Shown in pieces: positions 35,237 to 43,679 of a stretch of DNA of 64,000 nucleotides. The stretch lies in contig CAVJTU010000005.1 of assembly GCA_963652495.1 (NCBI GenBank), positions 1 to 64,000 of the forward strand. Direction: 5' to 3'. The first letter of the stretch is position 1; each line of letters starts with the position of its first letter. The translations under genes and the position numbers were made by a program. The notes under the pieces were generated by a model, which had not been told where the DNA came from, made no database searches, and saw nothing but the letters and a program-made list of their open reading frames with translations. The DNA is from Anthropogastromicrobium sp963652495. Its GTDB lineage: Bacteria > Bacillota > Clostridia > Lachnospirales > Lachnospiraceae.

Positions 35237-36724
35237 ATGGGAGTATTATACTATAGCACCAGAGGAGACAAACAGGCATATACAGCATCACAGGCAATTC
35301 TGCAGGGACTGGCAAAGGACGGCGGTTTATTCGTCCCGGACGCACTTCCAAAGCTTGATAAGACAATGGAAGAACTGTCTGCCATGGATTACAAAGAAGT
35401 GGCCTATGAAGTCATGAAGCAGTTTTTGACTGATTATACAGAAGATGAATTAAAGACCTGCATTCAGAATGCATATAATGATCGTTTTGACACACCGGCG
35501 ATTGCACCGACTGTAAAGAAGGCAGGTGCCTATTATCTTGAGTTGTTCCACGGTCCGACAATTGCATTTAAGGATATGGCACTTTCGATCCTTCCTCACT
35601 TAATGGTAACAGCAGCAAAGAAGAATAACTGCGATAAGGAGATCGTCATCCTGACTGCGACTTCCGGTGATACCGGAAAGGCTGCCATGGCAGGCTTTGC
35701 GGATGTTCCGGGAACCAGAATTGTTGTCTTTTATCCAAAGGGCGGTGTCAGCGCCGTTCAGGAAAAGCAGATGGTAACACAGAAAGGCAAGAATGTGAAG
35801 GTAGTCGGCATTCACGGAAATTTCGACGATGCACAGAGCCGTGTAAAGGCACTTTTCAGTGATAAGGTACTTGAAAAAGAGCTTGCAGAGGGTGGATTCC
35901 AGTTCTCATCCGCAAACTCCATCAACATTGGCCGTCTCGTTCCGCAGGTTGCTTATTATGCATATGCATATGCAAATCTTCTGCGTGACGGCGAATTACA
36001 GCCGGGAGAGCTGTTAAATGTCGTTGTTCCGACTGGAAACTTCGGAAATATCCTTGCAGCTTACTATGCAAAGAACATGGGTGTGCCGATTGGAAAGCTG
36101 ATCTGCGCATCAAACGACAACAAGGTTTTATTTGATTTCTTCAGAAGCGGCAGCTACGATCGAAACAGAGAGTTTATTTTAACGACTTCTCCATCTATGG
36201 ATATTCTGATTTCAAGTAACTTAGAGAGACTGATTTACCGCATTGCAGGCGATGATGCGAGTGTAAACGCCGAACTGATGGCATCTTTGTCCAAGGATGG
36301 AAAATATACTATCACAGAAGAGATGGCAGCAAGACTGGGTGATTTCTATGGAAATTATGCAAATGAGGCTGAGACCGCAGCACAGATTAAGGCAGTATAT
36401 GAGAGTGACGGTTATGTAATGGATACTCATACCGCAGTAGCCTCTGCTGTATATGAAAAGTATAAGGCTGAGACTGGCGATACCACAAAGACACTGATTG
36501 CTTCTACCGCAAGTCCATATAAGTTTGCAAGAAGCGTCATGTCTGCAATCGACAGCAAGTACGAGAACGGCGAGGACTTTGCACTTATTGACGAGCTTTG
36601 CCGCATTTCCGGCGTGAAGATTCCGGCAGCAGTAGAGGAGATTCGCAGCGCAGCCGTTCTTCACAACACCGTTGTCGATAAAGATGCAATGAAGCAGACG
36701 GTTCTCGAGTTTCTTGGACTGTGA
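35237..36724 (+). CDS. thrC: Threonine synthase
   Basis: 495 residues, the long bacterial/fungal type. LYYSTRGDKQAYTASQAILQG opens the protein, and FHGPTIAFKDMALS holds the lysine that binds pyridoxal phosphate. LTATSGDTGKAAMAGFA and VVPTGNFGNILAAYYAKNMG are phosphate-binding parts. It turns O-phosphohomoserine into threonine. The start at 35237 has GAGG at a fair distance, and an in-frame GTG at 35225 overlaps that site and is less likely. Single-gene unit. The other threonine genes are not adjacent. Confidence 0.95.
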   Translation: MGVLYYSTRGDKQAYTASQAILQGLAKDGGLFVPDALPKLDKTMEELSAMDYKEVAYEVMKQFLTDYTEDELKTCIQNAYNDRFDTPAIAPTVKKAGAYYLELFHGPTIAFKDMALSILPHLMVTAAKKNNCDKEIVILTATSGDTGKAAMAGFADVPGTRIVVFYPKGGVSAVQEKQMVTQKGKNVKVVGIHGNFDDAQSRVKALFSDKVLEKELAEGGFQFSSANSINIGRLVPQVAYYAYAYANLLRDGELQPGELLNVVVPTGNFGNILAAYYAKNMGVPIGKLICASNDNKVLFDFFRSGSYDRNREFILTTSPSMDILISSNLERLIYRIAGDDASVNAELMASLSKDGKYTITEEMAARLGDFYGNYANEAETAAQIKAVYESDGYVMDTHTAVASAVYEKYKAETGDTTKTLIASTASPYKFARSVMSAIDSKYENGEDFALIDELCRISGVKIPAAVEEIRSAAVLHNTVVDKDAMKQTVLEFLGL

Positions 36725-36774
36725 GTGGCAGCTGCTCAGAATAAAGCAAAATGAGCGTTTTGCGAACAGCAGCA

Positions 36775-36804
36775 GATGGGGGATTGAATGTCCCCCATTT
36801 CATT
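36775..36804 (+). terminator. Hairpin terminator after thrC
   Basis: An 8-bp perfect stem ATGGGGGA/TCCCCCAT with a 7-nt loop. It is followed by TTCATTATAAT, so the T tract is poor. Confidence 0.65.
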
Positions 36805-36807
36805 ATA

Positions 36808-36897
36808 ATGATGTTTGATACCAGATTGCTACGTGCTTTGCACTCTCGCAATCTTCAAAAACATTCGGAATCTTGCTCATGTTTTTGGCGTGGTATC
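36808..36897. repeat. Y-shaped inverted-repeat element (family B) at the end of ureF
   Basis: Outer arms GATACCA (36817) and TGGTATC (36891) enclose two hairpins: AGATTGC/GCAATCT with inner GTGC/GCAC, and AAAAACAT/ATGTTTTT. The left part (ATGATGTTTGATACCAGATT with GCTACG) recurs at 51318-51380. It fills the gap between convergent thrC and ureF, where ureG and ureD would be expected. Confidence 0.65.
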
Positions 36898-36907
36898 TTT
36901 TTATATA

Positions 36908-37591
36908 TTACGACATATATTGTCTTGAATATAAGTATTCATGATTCATACAATGAATCTCGTATGCACCACCAGAAATACCAAGCAATTCTGGTGTAAT
37001 GCTTTGCGCCATCTGTGCTGCATCTTCAAGCTTTTCAAAATATTCATTTAATATGCGCTGACCTGCCATCTGGCTTAGCGGAACAAGCTTCACAGCATTA
37101 TTTACAATCGCTGAAATGACATTGTAGCCATACATAATAAGAAGCTGCTGCACTGGAAATTCCAATTCGGCTGCATAAATTCCAAGCGCAATCGGGTGAC
37201 AGCCTGCCGCTTTCTTTTCTTTTACCATCTTGCTGTACCAGCAAAGTCCCGGCGTACAATCTCCAATCGCTTCTCTGGCTTTTATATAACGGCTGCACAT
37301 TCGGATGCTTCCCTGGCGAATCTCTTTTGCGCTTTTCATCGCTGCAGCAACCTGATCCAGATATAAAATCATTTCATGGTCCGTATAGTACTTATACGCC
37401 AATGCTAACAGGCCAAGATCATTATATGGAAAGATTTGCAGAAAGCCTTCAAGATACGCACTTAATCCTTTTTCTGACCGTATGCGATCTCGCACTACAT
37501 AATCTTCAAGTCCATTCGATAACGTGAATGCTCCAATCGGAAAAAATGCATCGACAGACTGCAATAATTTCAGGAAACTGCCATTTTCCAT
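36908..37591 (-). CDS. ureF: Urease accessory protein UreF
   Basis: 227 residues, full length. LLQSVDAFFPIGAFTLSNGLEDYV, GDCTPGLCWYSKMVKEKKAAGCHPIALGIYA and the ending CMNHEYLYSRQYMS follow the UreF family order. UreF is the helical scaffold that joins UreD to UreG and helps load nickel into urease. It is the last gene of the block. Neither UreG (the GTPase) nor UreD follows, as the convergent thrC lies 183 bp beyond. No nickel transporter gene is in the window. Confidence 0.93.
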   Translation of the reverse strand: MENGSFLKLLQSVDAFFPIGAFTLSNGLEDYVVRDRIRSEKGLSAYLEGFLQIFPYNDLGLLALAYKYYTDHEMILYLDQVAAAMKSAKEIRQGSIRMCSRYIKAREAIGDCTPGLCWYSKMVKEKKAAGCHPIALGIYAAELEFPVQQLLIMYGYNVISAIVNNAVKLVPLSQMAGQRILNEYFEKLEDAAQMAQSITPELLGISGGAYEIHCMNHEYLYSRQYMS

Positions 37592-37685
37592 ACACTACTC
37601 CTCCTGCGCAATTGTTTTCCTCAGCCTCATAAATTACCGTAAAACCACTCCCACCCAGACAAACCTGCTACAGACAAGGGGCAAC

Positions 37686-38237
37686 TCAACAAACTTCATT
37701 ACCATGCTCATGGTGATGGGTATGTTCATGCTCGTGATCACGATGACCTTCGTGTCCATGTACTTCCTCATGGTGATGTTCTTCATGGTCATGCGTATGC
37801 GAGTGTCCATGCGCATGGCATACGGTAAAGTGTGTAAACTTAGCCAGCTTCTTTTCCGGTGCAAATCCAAGCTTTGCAAGATAAGCAAATGTTGGCTCAT
37901 CATATGGTACACTCACTTCATTTTCACCAATGGATAAAGACAAATGACGATTTCCAAGCTCAAAGCACAGACGACCCATTTCTCTCATGGTATGTACATG
38001 CACAACAGTAAGCTCACTTGGAAGAATTTCAACCACGATCACACGGCTGTCATCTGCATACAGCACATCACCATCCTCAATCGGATCCGAAATGCGAATT
38101 CCAATTTCTTCTTTGCCTGCAGTAGTCTTGCGAAGCAGCTTTTTCTCTGCCTCATACCATTCAATCCCGACGGTGTCGATTTGTCTTTCTCCAATCGGAT
38201 ATGTCTTTCTATTTCCAATGATTTTTTCTACGATCAT
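37686..38237 (-). CDS. ureE: Urease accessory protein UreE, nickel metallochaperone
   Basis: 183 residues. The N-terminal peptide-binding domain and the C-terminal metal-binding domain are both visible (GIRISDPIEDGDVLYADD, ELGNRHLSLSIGENEVSVPYDEP). A long His-rich tail begins at about residue 140 with CHAHGHSHTHDHEEHHHEEV and holds more than 20 histidines, so it can store several nickel ions. UreE delivers nickel to the UreD-UreF-UreG complex. The ribosome binding site is near AGGAGAC. The 180-nt gap before it (to ureC) contains the second copy of the structured RNA element. Confidence 0.94.
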   Translation of the reverse strand: MIVEKIIGNRKTYPIGERQIDTVGIEWYEAEKKLLRKTTAGKEEIGIRISDPIEDGDVLYADDSRVIVVEILPSELTVVHVHTMREMGRLCFELGNRHLSLSIGENEVSVPYDEPTFAYLAKLGFAPEKKLAKFTHFTVCHAHGHSHTHDHEEHHHEEVHGHEGHRDHEHEHTHHHEHGNEVC

Positions 38238-38249
38238 AACAGTCTCCTA

Positions 38250-38416
38250 ATGCGTAAGTAAATGGCCCCGAGGTGAATGTGCTTTACGAGACGGGACGTT
38301 GTAGCGGGCCCGTTGTCAAAATACACTTACGTTAAAAACATGTAGTGGGGACCCGCGGAGTTGGGCCCGTCGACAAAGTCACTTCACCGAGTGGACCTTC
38401 GTAACCTCCCGGGTCG
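38250..38416 (+). repeat. Second copy of the rarA-upstream structured RNA, antisense in the ureC-ureE gap
   Basis: Shares blocks in order with 29937-30172: TGCTTTACGAGACGGGACG against TGCTTTTACGAGGCGGAACG, then AGCGGGC, CCGCGG, CGTCGACAAAG and a TTCGTAAC end that replaces TTGTTGAAC. TTACGA pairs with TCGTAA at the place of the 9-bp stem of copy 1. CGTAAGT (38253) also pairs with ACTTACG (38326). It is GC-rich, with GGGCCC words unlike its surroundings, and carries no reading frame. The shared orientation is the plus strand, opposite to the urease operon. It could be a mobile RNA gene copy, a decaying remnant, or a hairpin that separates ureC from ureE in the mRNA. Confidence 0.55.
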
Positions 38417-38418
38417 CT

Positions 38419-40134
38419 TCAGAAAAGAAAGTACCTCTGCGCCATCGAAAGCTTTTCTGCCGCCTCACACGTAATCAGCTTGCCATCGACACGCACTTCA
38501 TAATTTTCCGGGTTGACCTGAATATCCGCAATGACATCATTATTTTTCATGTCCTTCTTTCCGATATTGCGGCAATTATGAACAGCCAATACCTGTCTGT
38601 GCAGCGACAGCTTCTCTTTGATGCCATCGTCATAGGCTGCCTTTGACACAAATGTAATGCAGCTGTTTGTTCTGGCAAGCCCGTATGCGCCAAACATCTT
38701 CGTATAGACAACCGGCTGCGGTGTCGGAATGGATGCATTGGCATCGCCCATCTTAGATGCAATGATAAATCCGCCCTTTATAATCATATCCGGCTTTGCG
38801 CCAAACATTGCCGGATTCCACAGCACCAGATCTGCCACCTTGCCCACTTCAACCGAGCCAACATAATCAGAGACACCGTGCGTGATCGCCGGATTGATTG
38901 TATACTTTGCGATATATCGCTTCACGCGGAAATTATCATTTCGCTCACTATCCTCCGGGAGCGGGCCTCTTTGCTTTTTCATCTTATCTGCTGTCTGCCA
39001 GGTACGAATGATGACCTCGCCGACGCGTCCCATCGCCTGAGAGTCTGAGCTCATCATGGAAAAAATACCCATATCATGCAGCACATCCTCTGCTGCAATC
39101 GTTTCCGGACGGATTCTCGAATCCGCAAATGCAATATCCTCCGGCACCTTTTTGTCTAAGTGATGGCAAACCATCAGCATATCCAGATGCTCGTCAAGCG
39201 TATTCTTTGTAAATGGCATTGTCGGATTTGTGGAAGAGGGAAGCACATTTGGAAAAGCCGCCGCGCGGATGATATCCGGTGCATGGCCGCCGCCCGCTCC
39301 CTCGGTATGATACGTGTGAATCGTGCGCCCCTTAAAGGCAGCAACGGTATCCTCGACAAATCCAGCCTCATTTAACGTATCGGTATGGATTGCGGCCTGC
39401 ACATCATACTTATCGCACATCGTTAAGCATGCGTCAATTGCCGCCGGTGTGGAGCCCCAATCTTCGTGAAGCTTCATACCGCAGGCACCTGCCTTTATCT
39501 GCTCGGCAACCGTATCCACATTTGCCGAATTGCCTTTTCCCAAAAATCCCAGATTGACAGGAAGCTCCTCTGCTGCGCAGATCATCTGCTCAATATTGAA
39601 GCGTCCCGGCGAGCACGTCGTCGCATTCGTGCCATCTGCAGGGCCTGTTCCTCCTCCAATCATCGTGGTGACACCGCTGTAGAGTGCCGTCTCGGCCTGT
39701 GTCGGGCTGATAAAATGAATATGCGTGTCAAGACCGCCCGCCGTAACGATCAGACCTTCTCCGGCAATCACCTCTGTGGAAGCTCCGATGATCAGATTTT
39801 CATCCACGCCATCCATAATCTGCGGATTTCCGGCTTTTCCGATTCCGCAAATTTTTCCATCCTTAATTCCGATATCTGCCTTTACAATACCCCAATAATC
39901 CACGATTACGGCACTCGTAATAACCGTATCCGGACAATCCTCATCTGCCACCGTACACGACTGACCCATGCCGTCGCGGATTGACTTTCCACCGCCGAAC
40001 TTGCTCTCGTCGCCATAAATGGCATAATCCTTTTCCACTTCAATTAAAAGTGACGTGTCGGCAAGGCGAATGCGATCACCCACTGTTGCGCCATACATAT
40101 CTGCATATTTTTCTCTGCTGATCTTACTCATCAC
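38419..40134 (-). CDS. ureC: Urease subunit alpha (catalytic)
   Basis: 571 residues, normal length. The nickel centre ligands are present: HIHFISPTQ, GMKLHEDWGSTP (the carbamylated lysine), AIHTDTLNEAGF and HTYHTEGAGGGHAPD. The mobile flap has CHHLDKKVPEDIAFADSRIR, and MSSDSQAMGR follows. The enzyme splits urea to ammonia and carbamate in the cytoplasm. The start overlaps the ureAB stop by 11 nt and has GGGGGTGACG upstream, so the two subunits are translated together. After it comes the structured RNA-like gap and ureE. Confidence 0.97.
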   Translation of the reverse strand: MMSKISREKYADMYGATVGDRIRLADTSLLIEVEKDYAIYGDESKFGGGKSIRDGMGQSCTVADEDCPDTVITSAVIVDYWGIVKADIGIKDGKICGIGKAGNPQIMDGVDENLIIGASTEVIAGEGLIVTAGGLDTHIHFISPTQAETALYSGVTTMIGGGTGPADGTNATTCSPGRFNIEQMICAAEELPVNLGFLGKGNSANVDTVAEQIKAGACGMKLHEDWGSTPAAIDACLTMCDKYDVQAAIHTDTLNEAGFVEDTVAAFKGRTIHTYHTEGAGGGHAPDIIRAAAFPNVLPSSTNPTMPFTKNTLDEHLDMLMVCHHLDKKVPEDIAFADSRIRPETIAAEDVLHDMGIFSMMSSDSQAMGRVGEVIIRTWQTADKMKKQRGPLPEDSERNDNFRVKRYIAKYTINPAITHGVSDYVGSVEVGKVADLVLWNPAMFGAKPDMIIKGGFIIASKMGDANASIPTPQPVVYTKMFGAYGLARTNSCITFVSKAAYDDGIKEKLSLHRQVLAVHNCRNIGKKDMKNNDVIADIQVNPENYEVRVDGKLITCEAAEKLSMAQRYFLF

Positions 40135-40816
40135 ACGTCACCCCCTTAAAGCCTTTTTCCTTTGCCGCCTTCAGCGCATGCGCCTTTACGGCTGGATCAT
40201 CCATCTTTCCTTCGACCAATCCGTTCAAGCCATGACCCTCACGACTTCCGCCGATCTCAACAAGATTCACTCGCTTTGTCTCGCCAGGCTCAAAACGTAC
40301 CGCCGTGCCTGCCGGGATATCAAGACGCATCCCATAAGCAAGATTTCGGTTAAATTCAAGCGCTTTATTCACCTCAAAGAAATGGAAATGGGAACCAACC
40401 TGAATCGGGCGGTCTGCCGTGTTGGACACCGCAATCTGTGCCGTATCCTTCCCGACATTTAATTCGATCTCACCCGCCTCGGTGATTACCTCGCCCGGAA
40501 TGAGATTGCCATTTCCACAAATCGGATCATGTACCGTGACTAGCTTCGTGCCGTCCGGGAAGGTCGCCTCAAGCTGAATCTCATGAATCATCTCCGGCAC
40601 ACCGTCCATCACATCTTCACTCGTCAGCATCTGCGCACCCATGCTCATAAGCTCCGTTACACTGTGACCATCCCTCGCCAGCTCTAAAAGCTCTGCGCTG
40701 ATATAGGCGATCGCTTCCGGATAATTTAATTTTAATCCGCGCTGCTTTCTTTCCTTGGCCAACTGCCCTGCCAAATGAAGCATGAGCTTATCGGTCTCTC
40801 TTGGTGTTAAACGCAT
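40124..40816 (-). CDS. ureAB: Fused urease gamma-beta subunit
   Basis: 230 residues joining two chains that are separate in most bacteria. Residues 1-100 are the gamma subunit (MRLTPRETDKLMLHLAGQLA, LNYPEAIAYISAELLE, VTVHDPI). Residues from about 105 are the beta subunit (IPGEVITEAGEIELNVGK, RPIQVGSHFHFFEVNKAL, AVRFEPGETKRVNLVEIGG). Helicobacter UreA has the same fusion order. The true start is at 40816: a longer frame starting at 40831 would translate the ribosome binding site GGAGGAG itself. Together with UreC it forms the urease core. Confidence 0.95.
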   Translation of the reverse strand: MRLTPRETDKLMLHLAGQLAKERKQRGLKLNYPEAIAYISAELLELARDGHSVTELMSMGAQMLTSEDVMDGVPEMIHEIQLEATFPDGTKLVTVHDPICGNGNLIPGEVITEAGEIELNVGKDTAQIAVSNTADRPIQVGSHFHFFEVNKALEFNRNLAYGMRLDIPAGTAVRFEPGETKRVNLVEIGGSREGHGLNGLVEGKMDDPAVKAHALKAAKEKGFKGVTCDE

Positions 40817-40837
40817 ATTTCTCTCCTCCATAAATTC

Positions 40838-40900
40838 AACGGTCCCTTCACCGACAAAGTCACTCGTCGAAGAATCTTTCGTAAAACTTGCAGGACACCG
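40838..40900 (+). repeat. 3' fragment of the structured RNA element between urtE and ureAB
   Basis: ACCGACAAAGTCACTCGTCG and the following AAGAATC and TTTCGTAA match the 3' part of the copies at 38250-38416 (GTCGACAAAGTCACTTCACC, TTCGTAAC) and 29937-30172 (GCCGACAAAACAATCGTCGA). CGAC and GTCG can pair as in copy 1. The 5' two thirds are missing: ureAB coding starts there. Same plus-strand orientation, antisense to the operon. Confidence 0.5.
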
Positions 40901-41671
40901 TCAATCCGTCATCATTTTCTGAACTTCCTTCGGATCCATCTCGCTTGTTCTTCCCTTCAGAACAATGCTTCCCTTTTCCATTACATAGAGAAAATCCGAA
41001 ATTCCAAGCACAAAATCAAGATACTGTTCAACGATCAAAACTGATATATCGAGTTCTTTATTGACTCTGCGAATTGCTTCGCCGATATCCTGAATAATGG
41101 ATGGCTGAATACCCTCGGTCGGCTCATCGAGAATCAAAATCTTTGGCTTTGCGACAAGTGCTCTGGCAATCGCAAGCTGCTGCTGCTGGCCTCCGGATAA
41201 ATCGCCGCCTTTTCTCTTTGCAAACTTCGGCAAGATAGGAAACAGATCAAAAATGTAATCCGGCACGTTATCCTTGATGCCCTGCGCGCGAAGACCCAAC
41301 TCAATATTTTCCTGAACAGTCATCTGCGGAAAGATATCTCTTCCCTGCGGCACATAGCCGATTCCGAGACGAACGCGGTCATATGTTTTCATATGAATCA
41401 TGTCGGTCCCATCAAGAGAAATCGCACCCTTTGGTGTCTTGACAAGACCCATGATGCTCTTTAGTGTGGTACTTTTTCCCACACCGTTTCGTCCAATCAA
41501 ACAGGTGATTTCTCCCTTTGCGGCGGTAAGATCAAGACCTTTGCTCACACAGCTCTCACCATAATAGGCATCCAGCTGCTCGATTTTTAAAATGCTTGGC
41601 TTTTCTATTTTTTTCGCCGCATCGTCTGAAAGCTTTTCCACAGCATTTTCTTTTACAAATTCATCTGTCAT
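40901..41671 (-). CDS. urtE: Urea ABC transporter ATPase UrtE
   Basis: About 256 residues. ILKIEQLDAYYGES leads to Walker A LIGRNGVGKST, the signature LSGGQQQQLAIAR and Walker B ILILDEPTEGIQPSI. YVPQGRDIFPQMTVQENIELG is typical of LivF/UrtE-type ATPases. It powers urea import with UrtD, UrtB and UrtC. The N-terminus is about 30 residues longer than in most homologues. The start is unsure: ATG at 41671 lies 8 nt after the urtD stop, and GTG codons further up overlap urtD. Confidence 0.92.
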   Translation of the reverse strand: MTDEFVKENAVEKLSDDAAKKIEKPSILKIEQLDAYYGESCVSKGLDLTAAKGEITCLIGRNGVGKSTTLKSIMGLVKTPKGAISLDGTDMIHMKTYDRVRLGIGYVPQGRDIFPQMTVQENIELGLRAQGIKDNVPDYIFDLFPILPKFAKRKGGDLSGGQQQQLAIARALVAKPKILILDEPTEGIQPSIIQDIGEAIRRVNKELDISVLIVEQYLDFVLGISDFLYVMEKGSIVLKGRTSEMDPKEVQKMMTD

Positions 41672-41678
41672 TGTCTGC

Positions 41679-42458
41679 TTATGCACTTCGCTCACCGCCC
41701 CTTCCAAGGTAAACCGCCTGAACGGTCTTGTCTGCTAATACATCGTGAATGTCGCCCTCCATCAGCACCTTTCCCTCATGAAGCACGGTTACACAGTCTG
41801 CGATCTGCTTGACAAAATCCATATCGTGTTCTACCACAATGATGGTACATTCCTTTTTGATCTCCTTTAACAGCTCTCCTGTCTTAAAGGTTTCCGGTTT
41901 TCCCATACCGGCTGCCGGCTCATCGAGCATGATGATCTCCGGCTTTTGCACAAATTGCATTGCAATCTCAAGCCACTGCTTCTCGCCATGCGCAAGTGCT
42001 CCTGCCTGAATATCCTTTCGCTCAAGCAGACCTACCTTTTCAAGCGTCTCGTTGATTAGTGCATCCTCTTCCTTGCTTGTGCGGTGGAAAATGCTCTCCC
42101 ACACGCCCTTGTTTCCACGCAGGGACAGCTCCATATTTTCATATACCGTCAAATTGACAAATACAGATGGCACCTGAAACTTTCTGGCAACACCTTCGCC
42201 TACGATCTTATATTCCTTCATCCCGGTCAGACGCACCTTTTCTCTGTCCTTCGGATAAAAATTCACATTTCCCTGTGTCGGCTTTGTCTTCGCGCAGATG
42301 ATATCAAGAAGTGTGGTCTTTCCTGCACCATTTGGCCCGATAAAGAAATGGATTGTATTTCGTTTTACTTTTACATTGACATCGGTTAATGCCTGAAAGC
42401 CGTCAAATACGACTGAAACATTTTTTATTTTTAAAACAGTATCGTCTCCTGTCGCCAT
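41679..42458 (-). CDS. urtD: Urea ABC transporter ATPase UrtD
   Basis: 259 residues. LKIKNVSVVFDGFQALTDVNV, Walker A FFIGPNGAGKTTLLD, then GVARKFQVPSVFVNLTVYENMELSL (the LivG/UrtD type), LAHGEKQWLEIAMQF as signature and IIMLDEPAAGMGKPET as Walker B. It pairs with UrtE to form the two-ATPase motor of the high-affinity urea importer. Start ATG at 42458 in preference to an upstream TTG. Downstream the stop overlaps possible urtE starts. Confidence 0.94.
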   Translation of the reverse strand: MATGDDTVLKIKNVSVVFDGFQALTDVNVKVKRNTIHFFIGPNGAGKTTLLDIICAKTKPTQGNVNFYPKDREKVRLTGMKEYKIVGEGVARKFQVPSVFVNLTVYENMELSLRGNKGVWESIFHRTSKEEDALINETLEKVGLLERKDIQAGALAHGEKQWLEIAMQFVQKPEIIMLDEPAAGMGKPETFKTGELLKEIKKECTIIVVEHDMDFVKQIADCVTVLHEGKVLMEGDIHDVLADKTVQAVYLGRGGERSA

Positions 42459-42542
42459 AGAAATCAACCTGCCTTTCTATTTTCTCTTTTTAACGCCCAC
42501 TCAGCGAAGCAGCTTTGTCAAAAAGCAGATTCGCTTTTGAAC

Positions 42543-43667
42543 TTACATTGCTTCCTTTGCCTGTGTCTGACGCTGTCTTGTCTTTCCTACTCTTTTTCTC
42601 TTGTTTAAAAGTGCCGGAATCTGATCTCTGACAATGCCGACAATTCCGCCCTTGAAGAACAGAATCGTAATAATAAACAGAAGACCGATGATATACTGCC
42701 AGCTCTCTGCCATGCTTCCGGAGCTTAAATTGTACTCGCACAGATTGATCAAAAATGCGCCGATTACAGCACCGACCAACGTTCCTCTGCCGCCGATTGC
42801 TACCCAGATTACCATGGTAATGGAGTAGGTGATGGACATCTGTGTCGGTGTGATGGAGCCATTGAAATTGACAAACAGCGCACCGGCAATTGCTGCAAAG
42901 ATTGCAGACAATACATAGACAAAATTTTTATAATTGCTGACACGGTAGCCTGAGAAATATGTGCGATTCTCTCCATCTCGAATTGCGATAAGAAGCTTTC
43001 CAAACTTACTGCGCACAAGAAATGCTGAGACAACATAGATCACCGCTAATATCGCAAGTGCAATGTAAAATAATACAATCAAATTTCCCTGATGATCGGC
43101 TCCGCGCAGACTTCCAAGCACAGACTGAATCTGGTTGATGCCGACATCTCCGTTTGTATATGGGGAAAGCGCGATGAAAACAGAGTATGCTGCCCATGTC
43201 AATGCCTGTGAGATAATGGAAAAATAAACTCCCTTGACACGGTTCTTAAAGATAAAGTAACCGATCAGTCCTGATACGAGAATCGGAACAATCACAATCA
43301 TAAGAAACGTTCCGACAGGTGACAAAAACGGCTTCCAGATCAGCGGAAGCTCGCTGAGTCCGCCAACCTGCATGAAATCCGTGATCTGTCCGTTTGTCTG
43401 GACGAGTTTTAAATACATGCCCATGCCATATGCGCCAAGGCAAAAGTAAAGTCCATGACCCAGGCTAAGGATTCCGGTATAGCCCCAGATCAAGTCAAGT
43501 CCGATGGCTACAATGGCAAAGGAAATACACTTTCCAAGGAATAAAACAGTCGTACTTTTTACGGCTCCGCCAAGCAAAAGAAGCGGCATGACGGCAAGTA
43601 TAAGCACAATCAGCGTAAAACAGACATGATAGCCATTTTTTTGAATACGTTTTGCGATTGATTTCAT
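42543..43667 (-). CDS. urtC: Urea ABC transporter permease UrtC
   Basis: About 374 residues with nine to ten membrane helices of the LivM/UrtC type. GLDLIWGYTGILSLGHGLYFCLGAYGMGMYL, LIAIRDGENRTYFSGYRVSNYK and ITYSITMVIWVAIGGRGTLVGAVIGAF are family landmarks. AGGAGG is 8 nt before the ATG at 43667 and only 2 nt before one at 43673. It forms the membrane channel with UrtB, whose gene ends 6-12 nt upstream. Confidence 0.93.
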   Translation of the reverse strand: MKSIAKRIQKNGYHVCFTLIVLILAVMPLLLLGGAVKSTTVLFLGKCISFAIVAIGLDLIWGYTGILSLGHGLYFCLGAYGMGMYLKLVQTNGQITDFMQVGGLSELPLIWKPFLSPVGTFLMIVIVPILVSGLIGYFIFKNRVKGVYFSIISQALTWAAYSVFIALSPYTNGDVGINQIQSVLGSLRGADHQGNLIVLFYIALAILAVIYVVSAFLVRSKFGKLLIAIRDGENRTYFSGYRVSNYKNFVYVLSAIFAAIAGALFVNFNGSITPTQMSITYSITMVIWVAIGGRGTLVGAVIGAFLINLCEYNLSSGSMAESWQYIIGLLFIITILFFKGGIVGIVRDQIPALLNKRKRVGKTRQRQTQAKEAM

Positions 43668-43679
43668 TTTCATGTCCTC

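Noticed and set aside
36751..36907. Remnant of ureG or ureD between ureF and thrC
   Set aside because: Minus-strand frames here show no GTPase P-loop or UreD-like words. The gap holds only hairpins and the repeat element.
39466..39984. 172-codon plus-strand frame antisense to ureC
   Set aside because: ureC is fully supported by active-site motifs. The antisense frame is rich in Arg, His and Cys, as expected from a shadow frame.
40816..40831. ATG at 40831 as the ureAB start
   Set aside because: The five extra codons are the ribosome binding site GGAGGAG itself. The family N-terminus begins at 40816.
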